From assembly GCA_019314085.1 (NCBI GenBank), contig JAFCZZ010000172.1:1-7435 (forward strand): 7,435 nt of DNA, written 5' to 3'. Of the stretch, positions 1 through 7,407 are shown in pieces (position 1 is the first letter of the stretch; the number at the start of each line of letters is the position of its first letter). A program made the translations under genes and the position numbers. Under the pieces are notes generated by a model. That model was not told the origin of the DNA. It did not search any database and saw nothing but the letters and a program-made list of their open reading frames with translations. The DNA comes from Deltaproteobacteria bacterium (GTDB lineage: Bacteria > Desulfobacterota > Syntrophia > Syntrophales > UBA2210).

Positions 1-1493
1 TTTTCATAAACATCGTGGTAGAGTCGGTCATAGAGCTCCCGGTTCTCCCGGTTCGGTTCGAATACCTCGCCGACATGGGTCATGGCCTTGATCGCCGATT
101 CGAAATCGGCGTGCAGGCCGAGTCCCACAGCGGCATCTATTGCCGCCCCGAGACCGGATGTTTCATAGACATGTGGCCGGGACGTTGGCAGGCCGAAGAT
201 ATCGGCCGTCACCTGCATGGCGTTTCTGCTCTGTGACCCGCCACCGGATACGCAGAGACTGGTTATGGGGATATGGGTCCGCTTTTCTATTCGCTCCTTC
301 CCCTCCCTGAGGGCGTATCCCAGCCCCTCCAGGATAGCCCGGTAGACATGCCCCTTTGTGTGCACGTCACCGAAACCGATTATGGCACCCTTGGCTTCCG
401 GTCCGGGAAGTTTTAGACCGGGGGTCCAGTAAGGTTGCAACACCAGCCCCATGGCGCCGGGCGGGATATCATCCACCAGTTTATCAAAGAGAGTCTCCGG
501 CGTTACCCCCTGCCGGGACGCCTCCTCCTCCTCACGGTAGCCAAACTCCTTCTTGAACCAGCTCACCATCCAGAACCCGCGGTAGATCTGAACCTCTATG
601 GTATGATAATCCGGTACAGCGGAGGGGTAGGGAGGGAGGAGGGGAATCGGTTCCACGTACTTCCTGCTGGTGACATTTATGGTGGCCGTTGTTCCGTAGC
701 TCAGGCAGCCGATAGAGGGCTCGAGACTCCCCGAACCGATCACCTCGCATGCCTTGTCCGTGGCCGCTGCTATCAGGGGCAGCCCTTCCGGGATCCCTGT
801 TTCCTCGGCGGCCTTTCGACTGATGCTCCCCAGGGGTTGACCCGGAGGAATGAGTTTTGGAAGCAACTCTCGTTCCACGGGAACAGCCTTCCACTTCCAG
901 TCCCAATCGGAGGCCCAGCGCAGATGCTTGTAATCGAAGGGAATCATCGCCACCTGACACCCGATGGAATCTACAAACTCCCCCGTGAGGAGGTAGGTAA
1001 GGTACCCGGAGAGGAGGAGATATTTGTGCGTTTTTTCCCAGATGTCGGGCTGATAGGTACGGATCCAGTTTGCCTCCGCCTCGGCCTGGAGATAGGAGAT
1101 CGTGTCGCTGGCGCGGGCAAGCCTGAACAGCAGGCCCCAGACCCCTCCAAGGGGGGGCAGCCCGTATGTCTTGCGCTGATCCAGCCATACCATGGCCGGA
1201 CGAAGGGGCGTCCCGTCTTTGCCCACGTTCACGATCGTGCTTCTCTGTGTGGTAATGGAAACGCCGGCAAGCCGTTCCCGGTAGTTCCCCTGGTTCCATA
1301 ATCCTTGGCAGGCCCGACAGAGGGCCTGCCAGAAGACGGCGGGATCCTGTTCCGCCCATCCGGGCTGTTCCGAGTAGTAGGGCTCAAAGATGACCTGCTG
1401 GCGTGCTATCATCTCCCCCTTCAGATCAAAGAGCAGGGCCTTCAGACTCTGTGTCCCGTTATCGATGGAGAGAAGCAGGTCCCTGTTTCCCAT
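1..1493 (-). CDS. FGGY-family carbohydrate kinase, C-terminus cut off by window edge
   Basis: ATP-dependent cytosolic kinase of the FGGY family (glycerol, xylulose and related sugars). I translated about 497 codons from the ATG at 1493 with no stop before the left edge, so only the last few residues should be missing (family length about 500). Visible parts are the N-terminal phosphate-binding DNGT (residues 11-14), TTQRST (81-86) and VWLDQR at the substrate site, a candidate catalytic Asp246 in ATDKACE, a second phosphate loop SYGTTAT (265-271), and the adenosine-site glycines GGGSQS (417-422). The layout resembles glycerol kinase, but the Glu normally following Arg in the glycerol-binding QRE is Ser85, and the signature-1 Lys three residues before Trp143 is Glu140. 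A GGGGG run six bases upstream of the ATG serves as ribosome binding site. It lies 41 nt downstream of glpD, so co-transcription and glycerol or polyol use are plausible. Family assignment is firm; substrate is not. Confidence 0.9.
   Translation of the reverse strand, partial: MGNRDLLLSIDNGTQSLKALLFDLKGEMIARQQVIFEPYYSEQPGWAEQDPAVFWQALCRACQGLWNQGNYRERLAGVSITTQRSTIVNVGKDGTPLRPAMVWLDQRKTYGLPPLGGVWGLLFRLARASDTISYLQAEAEANWIRTYQPDIWEKTHKYLLLSGYLTYLLTGEFVDSIGCQVAMIPFDYKHLRWASDWDWKWKAVPVERELLPKLIPPGQPLGSISRKAAEETGIPEGLPLIAAATDKACEVIGSGSLEPSIGCLSYGTTATINVTSRKYVEPIPLLPPYPSAVPDYHTIEVQIYRGFWMVSWFKKEFGYREEEEASRQGVTPETLFDKLVDDIPPGAMGLVLQPYWTPGLKLPGPEAKGAIIGFGDVHTKGHVYRAILEGLGYALREGKERIEKRTHIPITSLCVSGGGSQSRNAMQVTADIFGLPTSRPHVYETSGLGAAIDAAVGLGLHADFESAIKAMTHVGEVFEPNRENRELYDRLYHDVYE
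1306..1331. repeat. Perfect 10-bp inverted repeat (hairpin) inside the kinase gene
   Basis: Arms at 1306-1315 (TGGCAGGCCC) and 1322-1331 (GGGCCTGCCA) are exact reverse complements separated by a 6-base loop. The element lies within the coding sequence at about codons 55-63 of the FGGY kinase (residues WQALCRACQ). No T-run follows on the transcribed strand, so it does not look like an intrinsic terminator. It may be a chance result of GC-rich codons. Confidence 0.6.
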
Positions 1494-1534
1494 GGCATAC
1501 CCCCGGTTTCCGGTTTTTTGCTGATCCCCCGTCC

Positions 1535-3112
1535 CTACTTTTTGTTGCCCGGGATCGAATATGAGCGCCTCCACAGTTCGAGGTAATCCTTGATCTCCTG
1601 TCTCCAGTGCCTCCTGTCCCACGGCAGCGAAGATTCACAGAGTTTCTGTACGCGCCTAATATACGCCTTGCCTCCCCCGGGTGTCAACAATCCTATCCGC
1701 ACCCTCCTCAGGAGAAGATCGGAAAGATGTCGTACCTGCTCACGCCGTGCCACGAAGGGAAGCTCTGCCCACAGCGTCAGGGTGCCCGGGATGGGAGTGA
1801 GATCGGCGGGAGCCGCCTCTCTTGCCAGTTCGTCCGCGGCTGTTCCGTACCGGCCGTAGAGACGCCGCCACACTTGGGAGGACAGCCCGAAGATTTCCTG
1901 CGGACCCTCGGGTACCGGGGAGAAGACCGGATCATCTCTCCCGATAAATCGAACCGGGGGGAGGGATTCTTTGGCAGCCTTGAGCGTGTCCCAGGCCATC
2001 TTCCGGAATGTCGTCAGTTTCCCCCCCGTCACGGTCAAGAGCCCCCTGTCCTTCCAGACGACATAGTCCCGTGATTCTTCCGAGGGATCGAGATTGCCCT
2101 CACTGAGGACCGGCCTGATTCCCGCGAATGTTGCCATACAGTTACCCCTTGACACATCAAGGGAGGGGAAGAAGGTATGAACAGCCTCCAGCAGGTATGC
2201 TGTCTCCTCTTCCGTAATAGAGGGTTCATCGTGCATATCACCCCGGTGATCGATGTCGGTGGTCCCGACTAGGATGGCCCCCTCCCAGGGGATTGCAAAG
2301 ACGGGTCTGTCATCGGCCGGGTGGACCAGGGCCACTGCCTCGTCGATGGGAATGACCGAAGAGGGAAAGACGAGATGGCTTCCCCTCAGGGGGTGGAGGT
2401 GCTGCTTCCGGTCGGGCGAGGGATGCAGTTCTTCACCCCAGGCGCCGGTTGCATTGATGACCGTGCGGGTGGAAATCGTTTCCCTCTCCAGGGTTTCCGT
2501 GTCTTCAATCACGACGCCCACGACGTGACCGTCATCGGCGCGGAGTATCTGACGTGCCGCCGTGTAGTTGAGGGCGCAGGCTCCGGAAGCGGTTGCCTCG
2601 TTGATCAGACGCAGCACCAGCCTCGCGTCGTCGACCTGGGCGTCAAAGAAGCGAAAGCCTCCCGCAAGATTTTTTCTCTTGAGGTAAGGGGTAAGAGCGG
2701 AGAAGTCCTCGGTGTCGTGGAACCGGTGTTGTCGTTCGTGCGCCATGAGATCGTAGAGAATCAGACCGATATTGAGGGACCATTTGCCCGGCGATGTGCC
2801 CCGGTACACCGGCATGAGGAACCCGATCTGTTCAACCAGCCCGGGGGCCTCACTCAGCATGCGCTCTCGTTCTTCAACGGATTCCTTTGTGAGCAGGAGG
2901 TGCCCCTCCTTGAGATAACGCAGGCCGCCGTGGACCAGTTTTGTTGAACGGCTCGATGTCCCCCATGCGAAGTCCATACGTTCCACGAGGAGGGTGTCAA
3001 GACCGATGCGTGTGGCCTCTCTGAGAATCCCGGCCCCCGTTATCCCCCCTCCTATCACCACGAGGTCCCACTCTTCTCTCAGGTTCTCGAGCGCCATTTC
3101 TTTATCCCTCAT
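1535..3112 (-). CDS. glpD: Aerobic-type FAD-dependent glycerol-3-phosphate dehydrogenase
   Basis: Oxidises sn-glycerol 3-phosphate to dihydroxyacetone phosphate, passing electrons through FAD to the quinone pool; the family acts as peripheral membrane enzymes. From the ATG at 3112 it is 525 residues, within family range. An N-terminal Rossmann FAD motif GGGITGAG (21-28) follows a beta strand WDLVVI, with an acidic ribose-binding Glu44. Then come the signature [17 protein letters not shown] (51-67), FAGIRPVL, and [11 protein letters not shown] in the C-terminal FAD-closing region, then a helical C-terminal domain. The start is uncertain: ATG 3175 would overlap rsmI by 14 nt; ATG 3112 gives the N-terminal helix usual in homologues; ATG 3097 has the best Shine-Dalgarno (GAGGG, 8-nt spacer). 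It sits behind rsmI with almost no gap and ahead of an FGGY kinase, suggesting a glycerol or polyol catabolic pair appended to the translation operon. Confidence 0.95.
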   Translation of the reverse strand: MRDKEMALENLREEWDLVVIGGGITGAGILREATRIGLDTLLVERMDFAWGTSSRSTKLVHGGLRYLKEGHLLLTKESVEERERMLSEAPGLVEQIGFLMPVYRGTSPGKWSLNIGLILYDLMAHERQHRFHDTEDFSALTPYLKRKNLAGGFRFFDAQVDDARLVLRLINEATASGACALNYTAARQILRADDGHVVGVVIEDTETLERETISTRTVINATGAWGEELHPSPDRKQHLHPLRGSHLVFPSSVIPIDEAVALVHPADDRPVFAIPWEGAILVGTTDIDHRGDMHDEPSITEEETAYLLEAVHTFFPSLDVSRGNCMATFAGIRPVLSEGNLDPSEESRDYVVWKDRGLLTVTGGKLTTFRKMAWDTLKAAKESLPPVRFIGRDDPVFSPVPEGPQEIFGLSSQVWRRLYGRYGTAADELAREAAPADLTPIPGTLTLWAELPFVARREQVRHLSDLLLRRVRIGLLTPGGGKAYIRRVQKLCESSLPWDRRHWRQEIKDYLELWRRSYSIPGNKK

Positions 3113-3161
3113 GCGTTGTCTGTATTCGGTTCCCCCGATGGGAGGAGACTCGATGATAATA

Positions 3162-4022
3162 TCAGGGGGATCCATCGTCCTTCTCTTCCTGTATGAAGTC
3201 GAGGACGTGCCGGTAGATCTCCTTTCTCGGCATATCCATCTCCTTCGAGAGGGCATTGATGATATCCCGTGTGGAGGATGCGGGATCTGTGCGTGCCTCC
3301 TGAAACCGTGCCCGTATCTCTTCAGGGGACGCTCCCGGGCGGGTGGGTGCGGCTCCTGAAACGACCAGTGTGATCTCCCCCTTTACCTTTTTCCCCCGGA
3401 GAGATTTTATCACCTCAGCAACGGTGCCGCGCAGTGTCTTTTCGTATATCTTTGTCAGCTCGCGGGACACGGCGATCTGCCGGTCCCCGAGGACCTCACC
3501 GACATCCTCGAGGGCGGAGACGATACGATTGGGGGATTCGTAGAAGACCATGGTCTTTGACTCCTCTTTGAGGGTCTCGAGGAGGTGCCTCCTCTTCCCG
3601 CGTCGGGAGGGGAGGAATGCGAAGAAGGCAAAGCTGTCCATGGGGAGACCGGAGACGTTCAGCGCGGCAACCGCGGCAACTGGTCCGGGAACGGGAACAA
3701 CCCCGATAGATTCGGCGATGGCCTGTTTGACAAAAATATACCCGGGATCGGATATCCCGGGTGTTCCCGCATCGGAGACGTAGGCGATATCGGTACCCTC
3801 GCGCAGTCTGGTTATCAGGTGGGCGCTCTTTTTCAGTTCATTGCGGTCGTGGAGACTGGTCAGGGGTGTGTCGATCCCGTGGGCATCGAGGAGTATTCTC
3901 GTCCTGCGCGTGTCTTCCGCCGCGATCAGCCCTACCTCTCTGAGGATACGGATGGCACGGAGGGTTATGTCCTCTAGGTTACCGATGGGGGTGGCAACGA
4001 TGTATAGGGTTCCTTGTTGCAT
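3162..4022 (-). CDS. rsmI: 16S rRNA (cytidine-1402-2'-O)-methyltransferase RsmI
   Basis: SAM-dependent tetrapyrrole-methylase-fold enzyme that 2'-O-methylates C1402 in the decoding centre of 16S rRNA (established for the E. coli homologue YraL/RsmI). It is 286 residues, the expected length. Motifs in order are VATPIGNLEDITLRA (9-23), AEDTRRT (35-41), SDAGTPGISDPG (83-94) at the SAM/active-site loop, VPGPVAAVAAL (111-121), SGLPMDSF, FLPSR (137-141), YESPNRI (161-167), and the C-terminal helical segment SKEMDMPRKEIYRHVL typical of RsmI. The ATG at 4022 gives the exact family N-terminus; its ribosome binding site is weak and it begins 12 nt after yraN, suggesting coupling. Its last bases may overlap the longest possible glpD start. 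A terminator-like hairpin lies inside the gene at 3740-3762. Confidence 0.97.
   Translation of the reverse strand: MQQGTLYIVATPIGNLEDITLRAIRILREVGLIAAEDTRRTRILLDAHGIDTPLTSLHDRNELKKSAHLITRLREGTDIAYVSDAGTPGISDPGYIFVKQAIAESIGVVPVPGPVAAVAALNVSGLPMDSFAFFAFLPSRRGKRRHLLETLKEESKTMVFYESPNRIVSALEDVGEVLGDRQIAVSRELTKIYEKTLRGTVAEVIKSLRGKKVKGEITLVVSGAAPTRPGASPEEIRARFQEARTDPASSTRDIINALSKEMDMPRKEIYRHVLDFIQEEKDDGSP
3732..3762 (-). other. Intragenic terminator-like hairpin with T-rich tail inside rsmI
   Basis: On the coding strand, a 9-base arm ACCCGGGAT (3762-3754) and its exact complement ATCCCGGGT (3748-3740) flank a 5-base loop. ATATTTTTG follows, with five T at 3736-3732. This has the layout of a weak intrinsic terminator, yet lies in the codons for the conserved GTPGISDPGYIF segment of RsmI, so the protein constrains most of it. 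Whether it reduces transcription of downstream glpD and kinase genes is unknown. Confidence 0.35.
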
Positions 4023-4034
4023 AACAATCCACGA

Positions 4035-4433
4035 TTACAAACTCAAGTCGAAGGCGTTTCGTATCAGTTCTACCCGGTTTTTCTGCGGCATGAAGCGTAT
4101 CGCCACCACATCGAACCTCGCGTTGTAGTCGGCAAGTCCCTTCTCCTGCAGATAGTGGAGCGCCACCTTCGAGATCTTTTTCTGCTTGGCTGGGCCGATG
4201 GCCTCTTCGGGTGAGCCGAAGGTGTCCGATTTCCTCCCCTTGACCTCGACGAAGACTATGTCCTTTTTGTCCATGGCTATGATGTCGATCTCTCCGTATC
4301 GGCACCGGTAATTTCTCTCGACGATCCGGTACCCCTCCTTTTTCAGGCAGACGGCCGCGATATCTTCCCCTCTTATGCCCTTCTCTCTGTTATTTGACCC
4401 TGAAGGACCTTCGGTGGATCTTGCATCGGCCAT
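4035..4433 (-). CDS. YraN/UPF0102 family endonuclease-like protein
   Basis: Small PD-(D/E)XK-fold protein of the UPF0102/YraN family; members are predicted nucleases, possibly linked to DNA recombination or repair, and no precise role is established. It is 132 residues, slightly longer than the usual 115-125 because of a Ser/Gly/Asn-rich N-terminal stretch. Visible are the family opening GIRGEDIAA with Glu23, NYRCRYGEIDII with Asp50, FVEVKGR with Glu63 and Lys65 (the D...ExK nuclease core), and a C-terminal RFDVVAI strand. The ATG at 4433 is the only good start before the conserved region, and makes the gene overlap the 3' end of rnhB by 44 nt. A GGAGG lies 12 nt upstream, a long spacer. The rnhB-yraN-rsmI order is a common arrangement. 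Family call is firm, function weak. Confidence 0.93.
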   Translation of the reverse strand: MADARSTEGPSGSNNREKGIRGEDIAAVCLKKEGYRIVERNYRCRYGEIDIIAMDKKDIVFVEVKGRKSDTFGSPEEAIGPAKQKKISKVALHYLQEKGLADYNARFDVVAIRFMPQKNRVELIRNAFDLSL

Positions 4434-4913
4434 ATTCTTTTACCGCCTCCCGATGTTCCTCAGTTCCGTATCCCTTATTCTTGAGAAAGTTATACTGGGG
4501 ATACAGGACATGATATCGGTCCATGATATGATCTCTTGATACCTTTGCTATGACGGAAGCGGCCGCCACGGAAAGGCTCAGGGAATCTCCCTTGATAATC
4601 GTTTCCTGCGGGATGGATGTGTGAATGGTATTTATTCCGTCTATGAGGATGTAATCAGGCTGGGGGGAGAGGTCTGAAACGGCCATCTTCATCGCCGACA
4701 GTGTTGCCTGGAGGATGTTGATTCGGTCTATGACCGGGGCCTCTATGATGCCCAGACCAACGGAGATGGCGTCGTTTCGTATAGTGGTGAATCCGGAGGA
4801 AAGATGACTGCCGCCGCAACAACGGGACCTGCGAGGGGACCCCTCCCGGCCTCGTCGACGCCGGCGATCGCGTCAAAACCACGCCGACGGGCACGCAGTT
4901 CAAATTGATGCAT
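4390..4913 (-). pseudogene. rnhB: Ribonuclease HII, disrupted by an internal deletion with frameshift
   Basis: RNase HII nicks RNA embedded in DNA duplexes. The 5' part from ATG 4913 encodes [19 protein letters not shown] with active-site Asp20-Glu21 and the GRG substrate motif, then reads out of frame to a TAG at 4743-4745. The 3' part in a second frame encodes [25 protein letters not shown] (Asp codon at 4641), and SVAAASVIAKVSRD (Asp codon at 4533), ending normally in HRRSF and TAA at 4390. The frames meet near 4780-4795. Compared with E. coli RnhB, about 19-20 residues including the conserved NDSKKL block are absent, so this is not a one-base slip; a deletion of 3n+1 bases (about 58 or 61) fits. 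The start has AGAAGG four bases upstream and lies 1 nt after rplS. All four catalytic carboxylates remain encoded, but no intact product can be made. An assembly error is the alternative. Confidence 0.88.
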
Positions 4914-4914
4914 A

Positions 4915-5262
4915 TCACCTTCTGCCAAGTTCCTTTATCCTTGCCTTCTTACCCTTGAGATCCCTCAGGAAATACAGCCTCGATCGCCGCACCCTGCCCC
5001 GCATGACCACCTCTATCTTGTCGATAATGGGGGAGTGGAGGGGAAAGGTCCTCTCGACGCCGACGCCGGAAGATATCTTCCGGACGGTAAACGTGGCGCG
5101 GTTCTGTCCCGCTCTCTTGCGTATGACGGACCCCTGAAATACCTGGATGCGTTCCTTCTGACCCTCTACGATCTTTACATGCACCTTCACGGTGTCACCC
5201 GGCTTGAAACCGGGAATATCAAACCTCATCTGTTCCTTCTCAAGTGTATCGAGAACATTCAT
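4915..5262 (-). CDS. rplS: 50S ribosomal protein L19
   Basis: Ribosomal protein of the large subunit located at the 30S-50S interface. It is 115 residues, the standard length. The sequence covers the whole L19 family: [16 protein letters not shown] (19-34), [14 protein letters not shown] (37-50), [22 protein letters not shown] (58-78), and the basic C-terminal part [24 protein letters not shown]. The ATG at 5262 is preceded by a strong GAGGAGG, as expected for a highly translated ribosomal gene. It follows the SPOUT methyltransferase gene by 36 nt and its TGA is 1 nt before the rnhB ATG. The trmD-rplS neighbourhood is widely conserved in bacteria. Confidence 0.99.
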   Translation of the reverse strand: MNVLDTLEKEQMRFDIPGFKPGDTVKVHVKIVEGQKERIQVFQGSVIRKRAGQNRATFTVRKISSGVGVERTFPLHSPIIDKIEVVMRGRVRRSRLYFLRDLKGKKARIKELGRR

Positions 5263-5272
5263 GACCCAAAAT

Positions 5273-5277
5273 CCTCC
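5273..5277 (-). promoter_or_regulatory. Strong Shine-Dalgarno of rplS
   Basis: AGAGGAGGA lies in the 36-nt gap upstream of rplS, with the GGAGG core 10 bases before the ATG at 5262. It is among the best ribosome binding sites in the window, matching a need for L19 at levels above the neighbouring modification enzymes. Confidence 0.75.
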
Positions 5278-5298
5278 TCTGAAATAGCATATTTATAG

Positions 5299-5874
5299 TT
5301 AGTTCTGTCTGCATAATCTGTCCAGCGTGACGGCTGCCGCCGACCTGACGGACAGGTGGTTGTAATCCGAATTTCCCTCTATCGGTTCTATAAGGAAATC
5401 GGCCTTCTGAATAACCTCTTCGACTATCCCCCATCCCGTTCCAAACACGATGAGAAAGGCCTCGCTGCTCTGGGATATCTTTTTCCCTAGTTCTTCACAG
5501 GTCAGGGAATTTTCCCGGGATGAGGCACTCGTAACCACCACATTGACCCTTTCCCCTGTCTCCTGCGACAGGGCCGCTATGGTGCCGTCAAGTGTTTCTT
5601 CCACCCTCACGATATCAAAGGCCTGTTTCCTCGAAGGGTTGTAGGTGATACCGTATCCCTTCTGCCAGTGATGCAGGATACGCTCCACGAACCTTTTCTG
5701 CTGTTCTATCGGCGTTATGATGTAAAATCGTTTCACGCCGTACGTCCTTGCGGCCCGTGATATATCGTGTATATCCATATTGGTTACCGCCGTCGTCACA
5801 ATATCGCCTCTCTTATTGTAAACGGGGTAATGTAAAAGAGCAATGTACAGGTTTCCAGAGCGCATTACACACAT
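5299..5874 (-). CDS. SPOUT-superfamily RNA methyltransferase, TM1570 type
   Basis: Predicted SAM-dependent RNA methyltransferase with the alpha/beta trefoil-knot fold, matching the stand-alone family typified by Thermotoga maritima TM1570, which also sits between trmD and rplS. It is 191 residues. Features are the N-terminal [24 protein letters not shown] (9-32), [20 protein letters not shown] (36-55), a central VNVVVTSA strand, and the knot region [10 protein letters not shown] (141-150) and [23 protein letters not shown] (165-187), where Asn and Ser residues likely contact SAM. ATG 5874 has AGAGGA with a 6-base spacer and overlaps trmD by 10 nt; the alternative ATG 5865 forms a TAATG junction with the trmD stop and would be 188 residues. 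The target nucleotide is not evident from sequence; coupling to trmD suggests tRNA or rRNA. Family is confident, substrate unknown. Confidence 0.92.
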   Translation of the reverse strand: MCVMRSGNLYIALLHYPVYNKRGDIVTTAVTNMDIHDISRAARTYGVKRFYIITPIEQQKRFVERILHHWQKGYGITYNPSRKQAFDIVRVEETLDGTIAALSQETGERVNVVVTSASSRENSLTCEELGKKISQSSEAFLIVFGTGWGIVEEVIQKADFLIEPIEGNSDYNHLSVRSAAAVTLDRLCRQN

Positions 5875-6614
5875 CCAGGGTCCTCTGCCTTAAGCTCCCC
5901 GAGTACCCTTGTATCGTCCTCCGTAAGATCAGCCTGCCTGAGCATATCCGGCCTTCTGTGCAGGGTTCTTCGGAGGGATTCCCTGCGCCGCCACTCGTCT
6001 ATCTTCTTCTGGTGCCCCGAAAGGAGCACGTCCGGAACCTTCCACCCTTTGTACTCTCGGGGGTTCGTGTAATGAGGTCCCTCCAGGAGCCCGGTCGAAA
6101 AAGAATCAAACAGTACCGAATCGCTGTTTCCCACGAAACCCGGAACAAGACGGGAGACCGCGTCGACCACGACCATTGCGGGCAACTCCCCGCCACTCAG
6201 GATATAGTCCCCTATCGATATCTCTCTATCAACCAGATGCTCTCTGACCCGCTCGTCTATTCCCTCGTAGTGCCCGCATATCAGGACAATTCTGGGGTGA
6301 TGAGAGAGTTCCTCCGCGATCTTCTGGCTAAACGGCTCACCCTGCGGTGAGAGGAGGATGACACACTTCTCCTTCTCCCCGGCGGGAGTAATGGCTTCCA
6401 AGGCATGTGAAACAGGCTCTACCTTCATGACCATTCCGCCACCCCCTCCGTAGGGGGTATCGTCTGTCGTCCTGTGCTTGTCTCTGGTATAATCCCTAAT
6501 ATTATGAAGGTTTACTTCGACGAGGCCCTTGTCTATGGATTTTTTGATGAGACTGCTGCCAAGGGTGGATTGAAACATTTCCGGAAAGACGGACAAGATA
6601 TCAAAAGCAATCAT
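5865..6614 (-). CDS. trmD: tRNA (guanine-N1)-methyltransferase TrmD
   Basis: Methylates N1 of G37 next to the anticodon, preventing +1 frameshifting; works as a dimer with a trefoil-knot SAM site. It is 249 residues, the normal length. It begins [11 protein letters not shown] (4-14) and carries [14 protein letters not shown] (51-64), ILLSPQG (86-92), [12 protein letters not shown] (112-123) with Glu117, [15 protein letters not shown] (133-147) in the knot, VSRLVPG with Arg155, and FDSF with Asp170, equivalent to the catalytic Asp169 of E. coli, followed by [27 protein letters not shown] (177-203). The ATG at 6614 lies 1 nt after the rimM stop, and its 3' end overlaps the next SPOUT gene, indicating coupled translation. 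All key residues are present, so it should be functional. Confidence 0.99.
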   Translation of the reverse strand: MIAFDILSVFPEMFQSTLGSSLIKKSIDKGLVEVNLHNIRDYTRDKHRTTDDTPYGGGGGMVMKVEPVSHALEAITPAGEKEKCVILLSPQGEPFSQKIAEELSHHPRIVLICGHYEGIDERVREHLVDREISIGDYILSGGELPAMVVVDAVSRLVPGFVGNSDSVLFDSFSTGLLEGPHYTNPREYKGWKVPDVLLSGHQKKIDEWRRRESLRRTLHRRPDMLRQADLTEDDTRVLGELKAEDPGCV

Positions 6615-6615
6615 T

Positions 6616-7110
6616 CTACAGCCCTTCGGGCAACCTCACGACCATAAGGCCTTTTCCAATATCGATCTTCCGTACCACATCATCAAACGCCGGAATGAGG
6701 ATCTCCCTTTCACCACCGTTGCAGATATAGACATCGTTACTTCCCGTCGGCAGGATTGTTGTGATCTTCCCCAACCGTTGGCCCTCTTCCGTAACGATAT
6801 CAAGCCCGATAATATCCCTCCAGTAGTACTCACCATCCGGAAGGCTTTCCGGGGGAATAAAGAGAGATTGCCCTACCAACTCGCCGGCTGTCTCGAGATC
6901 TTCGATACCTTCAAGTTCAAGAGAAAATGAACCTCTCTTAACGCGAAGATATCTCACGTTGAAAGGGGATGCGCGCTCAATATCTTTACCGACGAAGATA
7001 TTCGCCAGTGCTTCGAGCTCCCGCGCCGGTTCACCATATGAAAGAACCTTAAGCCGACCTTTAAGGCCGCTGGGTTTAACGATTTTTCCTATCTCGAGCA
7101 GGTCATTCAC
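6616..7110 (-). CDS. rimM: Ribosome maturation factor RimM
   Basis: Assembly factor that binds S19 and the 16S rRNA 3' (head) domain during late 30S maturation. It is 164 residues, close to the usual 165-180. The N-terminal RimM domain opens [19 protein letters not shown] (4-22); the C-terminal PRC-barrel begins around [15 protein letters not shown] (92-106) and continues through [17 protein letters not shown] (114-130) and [10 protein letters not shown]. The start is GTG at 7110, immediately after the khpA TAA (zero spacing). No clear Shine-Dalgarno is seen and no other start fits the conserved N-terminus, so translation probably depends on ribosomes finishing khpA. Order with trmD downstream is the conserved bacterial arrangement. 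Confidence 0.98.
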   Translation of the reverse strand: MNDLLEIGKIVKPSGLKGRLKVLSYGEPARELEALANIFVGKDIERASPFNVRYLRVKRGSFSLELEGIEDLETAGELVGQSLFIPPESLPDGEYYWRDIIGLDIVTEEGQRLGKITTILPTGSNDVYICNGGEREILIPAFDDVVRKIDIGKGLMVVRLPEGL

Positions 7111-7341
7111 TTATTCTATAATTTCGAGAACCGCTCTTTTGTGTATCTTGGATGACGCTGCGCTCAAGATGGTTCTCATTGCCTTTGCGGTTTTTCCCTG
7201 TTTTCCTATTACCTTCCCCAGGTCATCCTTTGCAACCCTCAATTCGATGACAGAAGTCTGCTCGCCGACTATCTCAGAACAGTCGACATCATCAGGATAA
7301 TCTACCAAAGCCTGAGCCATATACTTGACCAAATCTTTCAT
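7111..7341 (-). CDS. khpA: KH-domain RNA-binding protein KhpA
   Basis: Small single type II KH-domain protein of the KhpA (YlqC) family; homologues bind RNA and, in Gram-positives, partner with KhpB/Jag. It is 76 residues from ATG 7341. It matches the family across its length: [17 protein letters not shown] (1-17), [28 protein letters not shown] (32-59) with the nucleic-acid-binding GKQG loop (46-49), and VLEII at the end. GTG at 7344 directly precedes the ATG and could be used; the ATG is preferred because homologues begin with MK or ME. A GGAGGAGG lies 9 bases upstream of the ATG. It sits in the usual place between rpsP and rimM. Confidence 0.96.
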   Translation of the reverse strand: MKDLVKYMAQALVDYPDDVDCSEIVGEQTSVIELRVAKDDLGKVIGKQGKTAKAMRTILSAASSKIHKRAVLEIIE

Positions 7342-7350
7342 CACAGTGCC

Positions 7351-7358
7351 CCTCCTCC
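7351..7358 (-). promoter_or_regulatory. Shine-Dalgarno of khpA
   Basis: GGAGGAGG on the minus strand, 9 bases before ATG 7341 and 6 bases before GTG 7344. The spacing does not decide between the two starts. The rest of the roughly 65-base gap up to the rpsP stop shows no promoter or terminator that I can support. Confidence 0.7.
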
Positions 7359-7407
7359 GTGGTTATTGGAATAAGTAAGATGAAGACGATTTAGTACTAC
7401 CCAAACC

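Noticed and set aside
93..111. 8-bp inverted repeat CGCCGATT/AATCGGCG with a 3-base loop
   Set aside because: Lies within kinase coding sequence, has no T-run, and is short enough to be expected by chance at this base composition.
522..533. Four tandem CTC triplets (a Glu run in the kinase)
   Set aside because: Too short to call a repeat element; it simply encodes four Glu in a surface-like segment.
435..1301. Long plus-strand open frame (288 codons) opposite the kinase, with similar ones opposite glpD, rsmI and trmD
   Set aside because: Antisense shadows in a GC-rich region; no recognisable motifs, and the minus-strand genes are certain.
532..1359. Long open frame on the minus strand inside the kinase gene
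   Set aside because: It is in another frame of the FGGY kinase, whose continuous translation from 1493 to the window edge carries all family motifs. The alternative product is Arg/Gly/Pro-rich with no recognisable domain.
1494..1534. Possible terminator or promoter between glpD and the kinase
   Set aside because: CCGGAAACCGG is only a weak stem and is not followed by a T-run on the coding strand; no -10/-35 pair is convincing in 41 bases.
4743..4800. Programmed ribosomal frameshift in rnhB
   Set aside because: No slippery heptamer is seen at the junction, and about 20 conserved residues are missing, which frameshifting cannot restore.
4655..4918. Third-frame open frame over the start of rnhB
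   Set aside because: Pro/Arg/His-rich shadow without RNase HII motifs; the genuine N-terminal motif is in the frame beginning at 4913.
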